From the NCBI GenBank assembly GCA_038249195.1, contig JBBRWM010000002.1, positions 310,001 to 374,000 of the forward strand: a stretch of 64,000 nt of DNA, in the 5' to 3' direction. The position numbers and the translations under genes are program-made. How positions within the stretch are numbered: position 1 is the first letter of the stretch; each line of letters opens with the position of its first letter. The notes beneath the pieces were generated by a model. That model was not told the origin of the DNA. It made no database searches and saw nothing but the letters and a program-made list of their open reading frames with translations. The stretch comes from JAOUEA01 sp038249195 (lineage in GTDB: Bacteria > Actinomycetota > UBA4738 > HRBIN12). This document shows, in pieces, positions 62,816 through 64,000 of the stretch.

Positions 62816-63970
62816 ATGACCGAATTCGACATGAGTCTGGTGCAACGCGGAGCGCGCAACCGGCGCACGCCCTACTACGAGGCCACGCAGAAGTACTCGC
62901 CGCTGGGCTACACCGTCTACAACCACATGTACTTCCCGATCCGCTTCGATTCGTTCGAGAACGAGTTCGAGTCCCTGTTGAACGACGTGACGCTGTGGGA
63001 CGTATCGGTGGAGCGCTGCCTGGAGATCTCCGGCCCGGACGGCTTCGCCTTCGCACAGCTGCTGACGCCTCGCGACCTCTCGGCGTGCGCCGTGGGCCAG
63101 GCCAAGTACGTGTTGATCTGCGATGCGGACGGCGGCATCATCAACGACCCCGTCCTCACGCGCATGGACGAGAACACGTTCTGGTTCGCGCTCGCGTCCT
63201 CCGACGCGCTGCTGTTCGCACGCGGGCTCAAGAATGCCTACCCCGACATGGACGTCACCATCAAGGAGGCCGACGTCGCGCCGCTGCAGGTGCAGGGGCC
63301 TAAGTCGAGGGATCTCATGGTGAAGCTGCTGGGCGATGAGATCTTGGATCTGAAGTACTACTTCTGGCGCGAGGCGAAGATCGCGGGCGTGCCCGTGGTC
63401 GTCACGCGCACGGGATGGACATCGGAGGTTGGCTACGAGGTCTACACCACCGACACGGCCCGCGGGAACGAGGTCTTCGAGGCGATCATGGAGGCGGGCG
63501 GCGAGTTCAACATCAAGCCCACCGGGCCCAGCGACATCCGCCGGATCGAAGGCGCCATCTTCAACTGGGGCGCCGACATGACCTATGAGCACAACGCGTT
63601 CGAGCTCGGCCTCGACCGGCTGGTCAACTTCGACCTCAGCGACGACGCGTGCATCTCCATGGCGTCCTATCGGCGGATCCGCTCCGCGGGCGTCTCCCGC
63701 AAGCTCAACGGCGTGACGTTCGACGGGGAGCGCTTCCCGGCGCTCAACAACGTGAAGTGGCCGGCCTCGCTGGACGGAGCCCACGTGGGTCATGTGACCT
63801 CCGCCATCTACTCGCCCCGGCTGCAGTTGAATCTCGGCTACTGCTGGCTGCCCGCGACCGAGAGCACCTTGGGGCGTCAGGTGCAGGTGGCCACCGAGTG
63901 GGGCCCGCGCACCGCGACGGTGGTCGAGATGCCGTTCGTGGATCCGTCGAAGAAGATCCCCGTCGGCTGA
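62816..63970 (+). CDS. DmdA/GcvT-like tetrahydrofolate-dependent demethylase
   Basis: A 384-residue member of the aminomethyltransferase (T-protein) family. The sequence is closer in pattern to DMSP demethylase DmdA than to GcvT: YTVYNHMYFPIRFDSFENE, LWDVSVERCLEISGPDGF, LLTPRDLSACAVGQAKYV, GGIINDPVLTRMDENTFWF, EADVAPLQVQGPKSRDLM, VVTRTGWTSEVGYEVY and GHVTSAIYSPRLQLNLGY (C-terminal domain). Such enzymes pass a one-carbon unit from a methylated S- or N-compound to tetrahydrofolate. Behind a GbcA-like Rieske oxygenase it may take the second step in removing methyl groups from a betaine-like compound. The true substrate is unknown; it ends 30 nt before the window edge. Confidence 0.82.
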   Translation: MTEFDMSLVQRGARNRRTPYYEATQKYSPLGYTVYNHMYFPIRFDSFENEFESLLNDVTLWDVSVERCLEISGPDGFAFAQLLTPRDLSACAVGQAKYVLICDADGGIINDPVLTRMDENTFWFALASSDALLFARGLKNAYPDMDVTIKEADVAPLQVQGPKSRDLMVKLLGDEILDLKYYFWREAKIAGVPVVVTRTGWTSEVGYEVYTTDTARGNEVFEAIMEAGGEFNIKPTGPSDIRRIEGAIFNWGADMTYEHNAFELGLDRLVNFDLSDDACISMASYRRIRSAGVSRKLNGVTFDGERFPALNNVKWPASLDGAHVGHVTSAIYSPRLQLNLGYCWLPATESTLGRQVQVATEWGPRTATVVEMPFVDPSKKIPVG

Positions 63971-64000
63971 GCCACCGGGCGTCCCGCGTCGAGGCGATTT

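Overview
This window is GC-rich bacterial chromosome, most likely from an Actinomycetota lineage (an uncultured or deep-branching one would fit; I cannot resolve class or genus). The evidence is the local order uvrC-rapZ-gap-pgk-tpiA with secG further on, DNA polymerase I with a degenerate 3'-5' exonuclease region and an actinobacterial-type O helix, many GTG starts, many genes whose start codon lies 6-10 nt after a TANNNT box (probable leaderless transcripts), and substrate-binding proteins made as lipoproteins, as expected of a cell with one membrane.

Layout. 1-9.4 kb: end of trpB, trpA, two LivJ-like binding lipoproteins and a complete branched-chain amino acid ABC transporter (livH, an enlarged livM, livG, livF) closed by an ornithine cyclodeaminase-family gene. 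9.45-11.8 kb: a small decayed element bounded by an intact tRNA-Leu(CAA) and a displaced copy of that tRNA's 3' half; it carries a phosphoesterase/phospholipase C-type gene and an integrase remnant. 11.9-15.1 kb: polar amino acid ABC transporter. 15.4-16.3 kb: FTR1-type iron permease on the minus strand. 16.5-22.7 kb: polA, rpsA, coaE, a HAD hydrolase and a DUF2203 protein. 22.7-27.0 kb: an ABC-2 exporter pair and a second polar amino acid transporter. 27.8-38.6 kb: uvrB, uvrA and uvrC interleaved with an amidohydrolase, a class V aminotransferase-like gene and a propeller-cupredoxin lipoprotein.

38.6-50.5 kb: rapZ, gap, pgk, tpiA, an archaeal-type phosphoglycerate mutase (four central glycolytic enzymes in a row), a peptide ABC transporter in an unusual gene order, and secG. 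yvcK and whiA, which usually sit between rapZ and gap in this phylum, are absent here. 50.5-57.8 kb is accessory: a second phosphoesterase, tRNA-Leu(GAG), an orphan membrane protein, gene scraps, an SDR, a YjbR-like protein, a frameshifted lipoprotein, a glyoxalase, a Tat-exported GH26-like glycosidase, a small secreted protein and a secreted repeat protein. 57.9-64 kb: an ABC-F protein with a candidate leader peptide, a YtcJ-like amidohydrolase, and at the right edge a Rieske oxygenase followed by a DmdA/GcvT-like demethylase, preceded by a perfect 16-bp operator-like palindrome.

Taken together the region is dominated by amino acid and peptide import (four importers), excision repair and lower glycolysis. 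The least explained parts are the Rieske/DmdA-like pair with its operator and structured spacer, the tRNA-bounded decayed element, and the enlarged permeases.
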